Source of the DNA: Coxiellaceae bacterium
GTDB taxonomy: Bacteria > Pseudomonadota > Gammaproteobacteria > Coxiellales > Coxiellaceae
DNA length: 64,000 nt
Direction: 5' to 3'
NCBI GenBank assembly: GCA_029212885.1
Contig: JARGPC010000002.1
Span: 290,474-354,473, forward strand
A program made the position numbers and the translations under genes. Numbering within the stretch: the stretch's first letter is position 1; the number at the start of each line of letters is the position of its first letter. The notes under the pieces were generated by a model. The model worked only from the letters and a program-made list of their open reading frames with translations, did not search any database and was not told the DNA's origin. Shown here one piece after another: positions 42,314 through 51,648 of the stretch.

Positions 42314-45300
42314 TTAAACTAAGGCAGCAGTATGTGGCATTGAGTCATCTTCTTCTTCGACATGAGCAAGTATTCCGGTATGTTTCTGCTCCAAAGAATA
42401 AGCATTTCCGTGGGAATCCTGAAACATTTGTGTGCCTTCAAGTGATTGTGATAAAGCGGAGGCATAACTGAAGCCTACACCTGGTTTTGGTGCTTTATAG
42501 GTCGAATTTCGCACAGGAATATTGATTGGTGCAGAGGTATCTCGAGGTCGATCAAATACCGCTGCCGTTGATATTGTTACATCATCATCTGCATCGAGAG
42601 GTTCTAGTGATATCTCTAGAGAATCAGCAAGCTGTTTTAGCACATAAGCAAAACTACTATTTTTATCCTCTAAGCTTGGGTGTAAGTACGTTTCACGAAT
42701 GGTGTCAGCAACAAATGCTTCGGTTGACGTTTTATCAGTTGGTAAGTGTTCGCTTGTTAATATGGATTTTAGCTGGGCTGTTAGGTAACCATGCTCGGGT
42801 GGTTTGCTAAAGCAAGATAGAGAAGCTTGTTGTGGCGTATAAATATAACCCAATGCGGCGAGATCAAGTGGCTGCATAGTGCCATTGAGTGGCATTTGTA
42901 AGTGGGGTTTAAGCTTGGTCATTATTTTAAGCTTAGTGCTTTCTGCTAATGGCGATTTGAGTAACGCTTCTAAATAGGCGCTGACCATTTCTGGTTTGTT
43001 CGCACTTACTTTAAATTGCTCATGTAGGCCTTTCGATTTAGAGCTACCCAATGGCCATATTAGTCGATACATTTGGTCGTTAGTGAAATTATCGGAGCAT
43101 ACCTGATTAATAAACTCAGTTACCTGACCAGTTGTGCTGTTTTTAAATAAATACTCGATAACCATCTTACCCTTTTTAAGTGCTGGCGGGTTGATCAGTG
43201 TATGCTTTTGAGCTGTTGTTAGTTTGCTATTACTTAACACGTCTTTAACATAGCTAGTGACGGTATTGGCCGTTCCATATTGCATTAAAAGCTCAATAAT
43301 AGTATGGCCACCTGGCAGTTTAGCAGAGTTAATATACTGGTATATTTCGTCGCCACTGAATTCTTCATTGTTTAAAATAAGCATTGTAAAATTAATCAAC
43401 CTACTGAAGTCACTATAATCTACTAACAGTTGCATGGATGATTTATTTTTAGTTTGTTTAGACGGCATGATGTGTTCATGCATTTGTTCTTGGCTAAGTT
43501 TTGATGGAGTGACAATTGCAGTAGCATATGCGCAGAGTTTGTCGGTATTTCCTGTTTTTAGTAGGTGCTTATAAGTGCTGGATTCTTTGAGTCGCTTAGG
43601 CGTGAGTAATGAGGCTATGGTTTGTGAAGTAAGTTGACTGTTCATTATTGCAGTAATGTAGGCTGTAAGTGCGTCTGAGTTGTATCCACTGTAAAGGAAG
43701 TCAATTAGCGGGGGTTCTTGCATTGGCGTGCCGGACATTTTTTTAGCTTCGACTAGTTGTATTTTTTGCTCTAGCGTTAGTAGTGGTGAGTTTAATATGG
43801 TGGTGACGTAGCTGAATATAGCGTCCGAATTGTTGGTATGATAAATATCATATACTACGCTACGGTCATGCTTATTTATAGCTCCTTTGGCGAGTGTCAT
43901 CATGTATTCTTCGGGTGTGCCATTATTGTTACCGTGCACTAGCATGGCGTCAAAATATAACTCTAGTTGGTGGCTGCTGCCTTCGCGTAATATTTTTTCT
44001 AATGCGGCGCGAGTAAATAGAGTGACTTGTCTGAGTTCTGTGTCATTTTTAGGTGGCGATTGTAAGCACGCATGGCATAGCTGTAAGGTGGTTACTATAT
44101 CTATTTTTGATAAAAAATATTCATTCTTAACAAGACCGCCAATAGCTGGTGGTAATAAGTCCAGTAATCGGTATTGTTGACTTGGCTCAAGTGAGCGTTG
44201 ATTGGTGGCTATTGTATTAAGTGCTTGTTCGAAGGCTGCACGGCTATGAATAAAGTCAAGTTCTACGCATTTGGCAACCATAGCATAATTATTCGATTCA
44301 ATAGCGGGTAATATTATGCCCGCGTCGATAGCATCTTTTGCTTGTTGATCTGTGATGCGTGCAATATTTCCTAATTGTATCTCAGGGTGATGAAAATGGT
44401 CGTTTAGCATTGCATCGATTAAATCAATTTGACCATTTTGTAATGCATAGTTAAATAGCGTTTTGTTCCTATAAATTAGGTATGGATTTGCGCCTTTATT
44501 TAATAGCGAACGGACGATTTCGTGGTGGTTGTGCTCTGCTGCTGCATGTAATGCGGTTAGTCCAAATTCATTGGCTGCGTTAATATCAATATCGACGTTA
44601 GTATTATCTAAGAGTGCCTCAACAAATGCAGCGTTGCCATATTGCGCAGCTTCTAGCAAGGCTTGAGACATGACATCGGCAAAATCTGGTTCACGAAGTA
44701 GTTCGATAATGAACATTTGTAAGGCATCAACGTCATTAGTAATTGCCGCATGCATCAATAATACTTTACTGCCTGTAATTGTCGATATGCTGTAGGTGTC
44801 AGAAATATCGCTGGAAAGCGTCCGGCAAGTTCTGTCATACTGTTGAAATGATTCGTCTTCGTGTGCGAAATAGCTATCTTCAACTGCTATTACTGGTTTA
44901 CCATCTAATAAATTCTGTGTTCTGACAAAGCCATTTTGTATCTCAGAAGTAATGTCATGCGTGCTTTGTTCTGCAAACATATTGAAGTCAGTCAGCATTG
45001 GGATTTGAAACCCGTTTTGTAAGCATAATAAGTAGAGCATTAAAGGGTTTACTGGTTGCGGTAAAGTTTGACAGAAAGTTGCGATAGCGATGAGTTGTTC
45101 TGCTATAACGCTTCTGTCATCGACCGAGTTTGCGGAACTAATTGCTAGCTGATATTTATCTATGGCTTCTTGCAGGTAAGCTGCATCCTCGATGGATGTT
45201 GGTTTGCTTGTTGCTATGCTCAATGTTGTGTTGAGTGCTTTTTCTGTAAGGTCATACGTAAGGATGCGGAGTACTGTGTCTACATTCAGTGGTTTTTCAA

Positions 45301-45472
45301 CTAATTCAGGCAATAAAGGCATTGATAGGAGCTGGTTCTCCAGGTAGCCGCTTTCTAGTGCTAGTGTGAAATCAGCGCTCTGATCTGATCCATTTACAAA
45401 GTAGCGCCACATCTGTTTGGTGTCTAATAATGCGGTGATTAATTCTGCGGCGTGTTGTCCTAGTCTACTCAT
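42314..45472 (-). CDS. Giant ankyrin protein with novel 46-residue helical repeats (paralogue of 58325-61912)
   Basis: A 1052-residue protein with no signal peptide. The unique N-terminal domain (TKQMWRYFVNGSDQSADF) is shared with the paralogue. Ankyrin-like repeats cover about 235-360 (SQALLEAAQYGNAAFVEALL; EFGLTALHAAAEHNHHEIVR; NKTLFNYALQNGQIDLIDAM). From about 497 to 865 a different repeat appears, marked by an aromatic anchor at residues 506, 555, 605, 649, 695, 741, 787 and 833, a period of about 46. Each unit looks like (A/S)Y-xx-AI(L/M)NSxLTxxQ..LL.P..K....(H/L)LLxxG. The C-terminal 180 residues are disordered, ending DSMPHTAALV. Probably a host-interaction protein, by analogy only. 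Confidence 0.82.
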   Translation of the reverse strand: MSRLGQHAAELITALLDTKQMWRYFVNGSDQSADFTLALESGYLENQLLSMPLLPELVEKPLNVDTVLRILTYDLTEKALNTTLSIATSKPTSIEDAAYLQEAIDKYQLAISSANSVDDRSVIAEQLIAIATFCQTLPQPVNPLMLYLLCLQNGFQIPMLTDFNMFAEQSTHDITSEIQNGFVRTQNLLDGKPVIAVEDSYFAHEDESFQQYDRTCRTLSSDISDTYSISTITGSKVLLMHAAITNDVDALQMFIIELLREPDFADVMSQALLEAAQYGNAAFVEALLDNTNVDIDINAANEFGLTALHAAAEHNHHEIVRSLLNKGANPYLIYRNKTLFNYALQNGQIDLIDAMLNDHFHHPEIQLGNIARITDQQAKDAIDAGIILPAIESNNYAMVAKCVELDFIHSRAAFEQALNTIATNQRSLEPSQQYRLLDLLPPAIGGLVKNEYFLSKIDIVTTLQLCHACLQSPPKNDTELRQVTLFTRAALEKILREGSSHQLELYFDAMLVHGNNNGTPEEYMMTLAKGAINKHDRSVVYDIYHTNNSDAIFSYVTTILNSPLLTLEQKIQLVEAKKMSGTPMQEPPLIDFLYSGYNSDALTAYITAIMNSQLTSQTIASLLTPKRLKESSTYKHLLKTGNTDKLCAYATAIVTPSKLSQEQMHEHIMPSKQTKNKSSMQLLVDYSDFSRLINFTMLILNNEEFSGDEIYQYINSAKLPGGHTIIELLMQYGTANTVTSYVKDVLSNSKLTTAQKHTLINPPALKKGKMVIEYLFKNSTTGQVTEFINQVCSDNFTNDQMYRLIWPLGSSKSKGLHEQFKVSANKPEMVSAYLEALLKSPLAESTKLKIMTKLKPHLQMPLNGTMQPLDLAALGYIYTPQQASLSCFSKPPEHGYLTAQLKSILTSEHLPTDKTSTEAFVADTIRETYLHPSLEDKNSSFAYVLKQLADSLEISLEPLDADDDVTISTAAVFDRPRDTSAPINIPVRNSTYKAPKPGVGFSYASALSQSLEGTQMFQDSHGNAYSLEQKHTGILAHVEEEDDSMPHTAALV

Positions 45473-45701
45473 TTTTAGCGGCCCTTGTTCTGTCTCATAT
45501 ACTAAGATTCTTTGATTTAGTGCATGGTAGTAAAAAATCCAGGGGCTGTATAGAGTAGGGGCGGCTATTAATGTTCATTTAAGATTACTTGTTAATAAGC
45601 GCCCTTATGTTTGCAAACGCGGTTATATGTTGTTAGTATCATCGGCTGTTTGAAGTAATATTTATATAAGCAATTGATAGTATGTACATTGGAGAGAGAG
45701 C

Positions 45702-46994
45702 ATGTCGAGACCAGATTATTCCACAGAGCTAATTGCTACTTTAAGGGCAGTAGATTTGAACACTTGTGCTCGAACACTTGCGCGTATGATGCATCAATCG
45801 ATGGTTGATTTGGATACTGCAAAGATGGGATTTGCGTCGACTGAATTGTTTAAGTTGTTTGTGGGGGAAGCGGCTAGCTTGAGTGAAAACACGCAAATTG
45901 AGCTGTTTAAGGAGTCTCTATTTGGTATTAAGGGTTGCCCGGCTCAATTAGCATTATTAGTGCAGGGTGCATTGTTGCCAGCGATGGAGATGGAAAGTGA
46001 AGTCCTAAAGAATGAGATCCTTAATGTAATCGCTGCCACTTTTTTGACTGGCTTGGTTGCTACAGATCTAACTGCAGGACTTCAATTGGTACTAGCTAAC
46101 ATACATAGTAGCAAAAAAGATTTCCCTGTTGCTGTTAAGGCAGAGCTTGTTGGGTTATCAGCGGCAGCTAAGCGTTTAGTTTTTGTGTCTGCTGTGGTAA
46201 ATAAGCGTTTTGATGTAGTTGATGAAGTATTGCTTGCATCTAGACCTGTCGATGCTGATATGGTCGATATGGCATTGAAGTTATTATTAGTGATTGAAAA
46301 CCCTGTAACGAAAAAAGAGTGGTGTAGCTATGATGATTTTACAGCCCTATTAGGCCGAGTTGATGAGCATATATTTAGTCGTGATGATTCGACAAAGCAA
46401 CATTTGCATCATGTGTTGGCTGTTATGATTGCTTATCGCGACCCAGCTGTAAAGTCTATCAAGCAATGGGTAGCTAAGCATGACCTATTTACAGGTAAAT
46501 TTTCAACTGATAGCTTAACAGAAAATCAATTATCGTCCTTGTTAAAGCATGCATGTGATCATTCTAATTTACATGTGTTCGTTCATTTGTTCCCTAAATA
46601 TCAAGCTGCTTTAGAGGGTGGGGTGCGTGATGTGAAGGCGGCGGTTGCTCTGACTATGTCATCTTGTTTGCAAGCGGCTTATGATGCTGATGATAAACCG
46701 ATGGTGAAACTGATGGTTCAGCGCTTCAGTAGTAGCGTGAATGACGCTGTCTTGGAGCATCTTGGTCATTCACAACAGGAGACGCCATCTGAGTTGTATA
46801 CGTTGGTGAATCACGCAAAATCGCAATTACGTCCACGTCAGGATTCAGTATTAAAGCCACTCGTTGCCACTCTTGCTGCACAAAGCGTAGCAAGAAGCAT
46901 GGCGAAAGGCTTTAGAGCTCGTAGAAGAGGGGGGGTTAGAGCTCCGGTATTGGAATCTGTTGTAGAAGCTAAAGAGCATAAATGTAGCACGTAA
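45702..46994 (+). CDS. Hypothetical helical protein, 430 aa
   Basis: Not recognised. Predominantly alpha-helical and hydrophobic-patterned, without signal peptide or clear membrane helix (QLALLVQGALLPAMEMESEV; LKNEILNVIAATFLTGLVAT; KLLLVIENPVTKKEWCSYDD). Short stretches look like degenerate helical-repeat units (LLKHACDHSNLHVFVHLFPK). The C-terminus is basic (SVARSMAKGFRARRRGGVRA). GGAGAGAGAGC precedes the ATG. It is divergent from the giant ankyrin gene across a 229-bp region and may share its regulation. Confidence 0.7.
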   Translation: MSRPDYSTELIATLRAVDLNTCARTLARMMHQSMVDLDTAKMGFASTELFKLFVGEAASLSENTQIELFKESLFGIKGCPAQLALLVQGALLPAMEMESEVLKNEILNVIAATFLTGLVATDLTAGLQLVLANIHSSKKDFPVAVKAELVGLSAAAKRLVFVSAVVNKRFDVVDEVLLASRPVDADMVDMALKLLLVIENPVTKKEWCSYDDFTALLGRVDEHIFSRDDSTKQHLHHVLAVMIAYRDPAVKSIKQWVAKHDLFTGKFSTDSLTENQLSSLLKHACDHSNLHVFVHLFPKYQAALEGGVRDVKAAVALTMSSCLQAAYDADDKPMVKLMVQRFSSSVNDAVLEHLGHSQQETPSELYTLVNHAKSQLRPRQDSVLKPLVATLAAQSVARSMAKGFRARRRGGVRAPVLESVVEAKEHKCST

Positions 46995-47081
46995 TCACCT
47001 TTAATTGGCTGCGCTCATCTACTGGCATTGCCCTTTGAGATAAGGTAACGTTGTGTAACGTTTAGCAATAGGTGGTTCGCA

Positions 47082-47663
47082 GTGACACAGCAACAAGTGC
47101 AGTACTATCCGGTATCGATATTTAAACTGCTGGTGATGAGTTTTTTCACTTTTGGGTTTTATATCTTTTTTATTTGGTATCGTAATTGGCAATATATTAA
47201 CCGGCGTGATGGTAGTCATAAGAGTTCTTTCTGGCGCTCCTTTTTTATGATCTTTACGGTGTATGCTTTATTTCGTGATGTTGATCATCAGGCGAAGCAG
47301 CGTGATAAAAAAGGTGTTCCTTATTGCATGTGGTTTGCAACGTGGTTTGTCATTTCATTGATTGCCGCGTCTTATGTGGCTTTATTTTCAGATATTACTA
47401 GCGCCAGTGGTGAGCTGTGGATTTTATTGGTGAACTATTCGGGTTTGATTGCTTTGGTGCCATTGCAGCAAACGATTAATCGTTTAAATGACGATCACCT
47501 GGTGAATGCTAACTTAACCATGTTAGATGCGGTGATTATTTTAGGTTGTATTGGGTTGTGGGCGATGATGATTTATGTAACATTTTTCCACCCTGAAATG
47601 TTGTCAATGCAAAATAACCTGCAAACGTACCAAGCGTTGTTTAATCAGCTGCAAGGTAATTGA
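47082..47663 (+). CDS. Small multi-pass membrane protein, DUF4234-like N-terminus
   Basis: A 193-residue inner-membrane protein with about four membrane segments: IFKLLVMSFFTFGFYIFFIW (residues 13-32), WFATWFVISLIAASYVALF, LWILLVNYSGLIALVPL and AVIILGCIGLWAMMIYVTFF. The opening YYPVSIFKLLVMSFFTFGFY with a following WYRNWQYIN resembles DUF4234-type membrane proteins. The start is GTG at 47082. Function unknown. Confidence 0.75.
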   Translation: MTQQQVQYYPVSIFKLLVMSFFTFGFYIFFIWYRNWQYINRRDGSHKSSFWRSFFMIFTVYALFRDVDHQAKQRDKKGVPYCMWFATWFVISLIAASYVALFSDITSASGELWILLVNYSGLIALVPLQQTINRLNDDHLVNANLTMLDAVIILGCIGLWAMMIYVTFFHPEMLSMQNNLQTYQALFNQLQGN

Positions 47664-47727
47664 TTGTACGTTTTCTGTTTGCTGCTATATAATGGCCGTC
47701 AATTTGAAAATGTAGAGGGTGTGGGTA

Positions 47728-48411
47728 ATGAGATTTTTTACTGGTGAGGCTTTATCCAAAAAAGAAATCGCTGAGCGTGAGGCTGATGGTTATCGATTAT
47801 TACCTGATGGTGATGGCACTGAGCGTAAAATAGATTGGGCAACTAAAAAAGGCATTCAAAGGGAGCTGGATTTAGTATTAACTGAGCTTATTCCGGCGGC
47901 AGTTCACCATTATAATTTAGCGGCTAACGGGTCGTTACGTGAAGGGCAGATAACACGTCTTAATGATCGCGTAAAACATCTCTGTGAGGTCGCTCGGCAT
48001 GCTGTTGATTACAATGCGGTAGTATTGGCTAAGTGGACAAACCCAGATGGATTTGTACGGGCGGCTGATTATTATTTGAAAACTCTATTTGTTGATTTAA
48101 AACCACTGCAAACCATGGTGGATGATATGGATGCGCTGGCTCGCAATGGTTTGGTGGGTGGTGAATTAGATAAGGCATTTGATTTTTATTTGTTGGCGGG
48201 CGTATCTGATAAGAGTAAAAAAGCGGAAAAAGCTGAGTGTGCGATGGAGTATGAACAGTTAAAATCTATAGTAAGATTGCTTAAACAGCACGTTGATTTA
48301 GACACGAAGGATTTATCTAGACGTTTTGGTGGCGTTTATGTTGATGTGCGTAATCTCTTGGCGCCAAGCGAGGTATTGCGTGAACATGAACGCGTCCGTA
48401 TGCAGCCTTGA
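47728..48411 (+). CDS. Hypothetical protein with MRFFTG N-terminus
   Basis: A 227-residue unrecognised protein from ATG 47728 (MRFFTGEALSKKEIAEREAD), chosen over a GTG three codons earlier; AGAGGG lies about 11 bases upstream. Soluble and helical, with a charged C-terminal half (KKAEKAECAMEYEQLKSIVR). The first residues recur in the small gene that follows (MHFFTGSKES), which suggests a shared N-terminal motif. No signal peptide. Confidence 0.65.
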   Translation: MRFFTGEALSKKEIAEREADGYRLLPDGDGTERKIDWATKKGIQRELDLVLTELIPAAVHHYNLAANGSLREGQITRLNDRVKHLCEVARHAVDYNAVVLAKWTNPDGFVRAADYYLKTLFVDLKPLQTMVDDMDALARNGLVGGELDKAFDFYLLAGVSDKSKKAEKAECAMEYEQLKSIVRLLKQHVDLDTKDLSRRFGGVYVDVRNLLAPSEVLREHERVRMQP

Positions 48412-48493
48412 ATTGGTTTATCTGCTCTTTAATTGACACCGCCGCACAGTTCCCGTCATACTGAACATTGTTGTAACAGTAGAGGGAACTGCT

Positions 48494-48715
48494 ATGCGAC
48501 GTATTATGCATTTTTTTACAGGAAGTAAAGAAAGCACATCTGAGTCTAAGGCCAAATCTGATAAAGCAAGATTGCTCACCACTGATGCTTTGGCCGCACA
48601 ATCTATTTCGATTATGGAGCCTTTAACCTACCACGGTGATCCGCGTGTAGGTGCTAGAGTTCAAGTGGAAGACCCATTAGTTGATACAAGTCAGCACTTC
48701 GGGCGGCGTAAGTAG
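48494..48715 (+). CDS. Small hypothetical protein, 73 aa, HFFTG motif
   Basis: A short polar protein (MRRIMHFFTGSKESTSESK, then KSDKARLLTTDALAAQSISI) with a good ribosome binding site, GAGGGAACTGCT before ATG. The N-terminal FFTG motif and a following RLL match the upstream gene. The rest is predicted disordered, ending SQHFGRRK. Function unknown. Confidence 0.55.
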   Translation: MRRIMHFFTGSKESTSESKAKSDKARLLTTDALAAQSISIMEPLTYHGDPRVGARVQVEDPLVDTSQHFGRRK

Positions 48716-48771
48716 TCGCTAGTGATTTGCCGTGTTATGCTATGCGCCTGATTCACTAATGGAGAAGGTAT

Positions 48772-49809
48772 ATGGCCGCTTATGCATGGGCAGTGATTGG
48801 CGCAGGACCAGCAGGGATTATGGCTGTTGGTAAATTATTAGATCGTGGTGTAGATCCGCAATCGATTGCGTGGGTTGATCCGGCGTTTGCTGTTGGTGAT
48901 TTGGGCAAAATATGGATGAATGTATCCAGCAATACCAAGGTGGATCTGTTTATAGCCTCGTTAAAAGCTACTAAAGCCTTCGATTATGCTACGACTTGTG
49001 CTGGCTGTTCGCTGGAAGACTTGGATCCCAGTGATACCTGCCAGTTATCAAATGCGGTTGCGCCATTTCAAGTAGTGACTGACTGTTTATTAAAAAAAGT
49101 GAATGGCAAACAAGCGGTGGTGACAGCACTCAACCGGCAAAGTAATGGTTGGCAGCTGCAGTGCGATGACGGTGAAGCATTGCAAGCGGACCAAGTAGTT
49201 TTATGCGTTGGTGCTGAGCCAAAAACGATCGGTGGTTCAATTGAAGAAATGCCACTACAAGTTGCCTTAAACCCAGAGCGTGTTGCGTCAGAAGTAAATC
49301 CTGATAATACTATTGCTGTATTTGGTTCATCGCATTCGGCGGTATTGGTGATTAAAAATTTACTGGAGCACGGCTGTAAGGTGATTAATTTTTACCGTAG
49401 TCCATTACTGTATGCGATCTACCATGATGATTGGATTGAATATGACAATACCGGCTTAAAAGGTCTGGCGTCGCAATGGGCAAAACATAACCTGGAGCCG
49501 GGTCACTCCTACCCGGGGTTAACGCGTTACCCGAGTGATGAAGAGCATATTGCTGAGCACTTATCGGAGTGTCAGCAAGCGGTATATGCGGTTGGTTTTG
49601 CGCCACGACAAATTGATGGCGTAGATTGCCGTGAATATGACCAGCATACCGGTGTGATTGCACCTGGTTTATATGGCCTGGGTATCGCTTTTCCTGAAAG
49701 TGTCACCGATCGCGTTGGGCATCGTGAGTTGAGTGTTGGCGTTTGGAAGTTCAACAACTATGCTGAGCGAGTGATTCCGCAATGGTTGGCTAACTGCGTT
49801 ACTTCTTAA
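48772..49809 (+). CDS. FAD/NAD(P)-dependent oxidoreductase-like protein
   Basis: A 345-residue flavoprotein of the pyridine-nucleotide-disulfide/monooxygenase-like Rossmann type. The FAD loop is WAVIGAGPAGIMAVGKLLDR (residues 6-25). ALQADQVVLCVGAEPKTIGG is the second FAD contact, and TIAVFGSSHSAVLVIKNLLE the NAD(P) Rossmann loop (GSSHSA for the usual GxGxxA). GLYGLGIAFPE closes the fold. No CxxxxC redox motif, so it is not a classical disulfide reductase. TGGAGAAGGTAT precedes the ATG. Substrate unknown. Its end overlaps the convergent ATPase gene by 4 bp. Confidence 0.78.
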   Translation: MAAYAWAVIGAGPAGIMAVGKLLDRGVDPQSIAWVDPAFAVGDLGKIWMNVSSNTKVDLFIASLKATKAFDYATTCAGCSLEDLDPSDTCQLSNAVAPFQVVTDCLLKKVNGKQAVVTALNRQSNGWQLQCDDGEALQADQVVLCVGAEPKTIGGSIEEMPLQVALNPERVASEVNPDNTIAVFGSSHSAVLVIKNLLEHGCKVINFYRSPLLYAIYHDDWIEYDNTGLKGLASQWAKHNLEPGHSYPGLTRYPSDEEHIAEHLSECQQAVYAVGFAPRQIDGVDCREYDQHTGVIAPGLYGLGIAFPESVTDRVGHRELSVGVWKFNNYAERVIPQWLANCVTS

Positions 49810-50342
49810 AAACGGTAAGTGGCCGTGACTTGACCGCCGTGGTCACCATGCTTTGCATGATTTTTGCAGGTAATTTCGCCCTTTTCGGCAGCGAGTTCTT
49901 TTTTCATTCTAAATAAGCCAATGCCTAAGCCGCCGACCAGGGTGGGGTCGGCATGTTTTTCTGATTTTTCTTTGCTGATGCTAAAGTCCTCTTTGAAACC
50001 AGTGCCATTATCGTGGATGGTTACGGCATAGCCTTCTTCGTCGCACGTTGATGTAAAGACCAGCTTGGCGTCAACAAGGTGGGGGTCAACTTTAGCTCGT
50101 GTCACAATTGAATCTAAGGCGTTTGCTACCAAGTCATGTAGGTGGGTGTATATAAAACTTTCTATTTTCCCATATGTAATGGTGTCTGTTGCCAATAATT
50201 CTTTAGCGTGTGTAATAAGCACTGCCTGGGCAGTAGTAGCTATCATAGAATAATTATCTAGTGCTAGTTTCATTCTTTGTTCTTTTTTGTGACCTAAATG
50301 CATGGTATAGGCGTACTTTCGTTTTTTAGAGTTACGTCTCAT
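49806..50342 (-). CDS. Stand-alone GHKL (histidine-kinase-type) ATPase domain protein
   Basis: A 178-residue protein that is almost only a HATPase_c fold: N box LHDLVANALDSIVTRAK (about residues 69-85), G1 box VTIHDNGTGFKED (about 107-119) and G2 box GGLGIGLFRMKKELAAE (about 138-154). No transmembrane segment, HAMP, receiver or convincing DHp phosphoacceptor His is visible, although an HxxxxN-like ITHAKELLATD precedes the N box. It could be an anti-sigma-factor-like kinase, a truncated sensor kinase or a phosphotransfer partner. Starts at residues 14 or 24 are also possible. Divergent from recA. Confidence 0.75.
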   Translation of the reverse strand: MRRNSKKRKYAYTMHLGHKKEQRMKLALDNYSMIATTAQAVLITHAKELLATDTITYGKIESFIYTHLHDLVANALDSIVTRAKVDPHLVDAKLVFTSTCDEEGYAVTIHDNGTGFKEDFSISKEKSEKHADPTLVGGLGIGLFRMKKELAAEKGEITCKNHAKHGDHGGQVTATYRF

Positions 50343-50610
50343 AGCTTAATTCGCCCCCGCAAAGTTTAGCTGTGTTCTATTTGCATGTGTTCAAGTGTGC
50401 AGATGTTACCAAAATTAAGTTAAGCAGCGTATGTAATGCAGTGTAATTAATAATGTTTTAAGGAAAAGTTTCAAGGCTCGGTGTTTCCGGGTTCTACGGG
50501 TCATGTATTTTCAATCAAAGTGTGAAATAATAACTTCTTTATTTTTCAAGCTTATTGTTGGTTTATATTTAACCAGAAATAAATGCTTGCTAAGGACTTA
50601 AGGAGTCGAC

Positions 50611-51645
50611 ATGAGTGATAAAGATAAAGCATTAGGTGCAGCACTGTCCCAAATTGAGCGTCAATTTGGTAAGGGTTCTGTTATGCGCTTAGGGGATGGT
50701 ACAGGCATTAAGGATTTGGAAGTAATTTCGACAGGATCGCTGGGTTTAGATGTCGCACTAGGTGTCGGAGGTTTACCAAAAGGACGTGTTGTCGAGATTT
50801 ATGGTCCAGAAGCGTCGGGTAAAACCACATTAACTTTGCAAGCAATTGCGGAATGTCAAAAAGAAGGTGGCACGTGTGCGTTTGTTGATGCAGAGCATGC
50901 ATTGGATCCGGTTTATGCTGAAAAATTAGGTGTAAATGTTGAAGAGTTATTGGTATCGCAGCCGGATACTGGTGAGCAAGGTTTGGAAATTACTGATATG
51001 TTGGTACGTTCTGGCGCTGTTGATATGGTGGTGGTTGATTCGGTGGCGGCGTTAACACCTAAAGCTGAAATTGAAGGTGATATGGGTGATTCGCATATGG
51101 GCTTGCAGGCACGTTTGATGTCGCAAGCGTTGCGTAAGTTGACAGCAAATATTAAAAAATCTAATACGTTGGTGATTTTTATTAACCAGATTCGTATGAA
51201 AATTGGTGTGATGTTTGGTAATCCTGAAACAACCACGGGTGGTAATGCACTTAAGTTCTATGCGTCCGTACGTTTGGATATTCGTCGCATTGGTGCGATA
51301 AAGAAAGGTGATGAAATTCTTGGTAATGAAACGCGCGTGAAAGTGGTTAAAAACAAAGTGGCGCCACCGTTTAAGCAAACCGTATTTGATATTTTGTATG
51401 GTGAAGGTATTTCACGTGAAGGTGAGATTATTGATCATGGTGTTAAGTTGGGTATTGTTGATAAAGCGGGTGCTTGGTATAGCTATAACGGTGATCGAAT
51501 TGGTCAGGGTAAAGACAATGTTCGAAATTACCTAAAAGAGCACACTGATATGGCTGAAGAGATTGAAGCAGCGATTCGCAAAGAGTTGCTTGCTAAGCCA
51601 GAGGTTGCAGAGAAGCAGCCAGCAGAAGAAGAAGTCGAGGCTTAA
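50611..51645 (+). CDS. recA: Recombinase A
   Basis: The 344-residue strand-exchange protein and co-protease. Walker [11 protein letters not shown] (about residues 66-75), [40 protein letters not shown] and the loop-2 region [20 protein letters not shown] are all intact. AAGGAGTCGAC precedes the ATG. The 268-bp upstream region shows no CTGT-N8-ACAG LexA operator, fitting lineages without LexA control such as Legionella. recX follows 3 bp after the stop. Confidence 0.98.
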   Translation: MSDKDKALGAALSQIERQFGKGSVMRLGDGTGIKDLEVISTGSLGLDVALGVGGLPKGRVVEIYGPEASGKTTLTLQAIAECQKEGGTCAFVDAEHALDPVYAEKLGVNVEELLVSQPDTGEQGLEITDMLVRSGAVDMVVVDSVAALTPKAEIEGDMGDSHMGLQARLMSQALRKLTANIKKSNTLVIFINQIRMKIGVMFGNPETTTGGNALKFYASVRLDIRRIGAIKKGDEILGNETRVKVVKNKVAPPFKQTVFDILYGEGISREGEIIDHGVKLGIVDKAGAWYSYNGDRIGQGKDNVRNYLKEHTDMAEEIEAAIRKELLAKPEVAEKQPAEEEVEA

Positions 51646-51648
51646 TTT

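Noticed and set aside
50343-50610. LexA box before recA.
   Set aside because: CTGT occurs only without a properly spaced ACAG; no operator can be supported.
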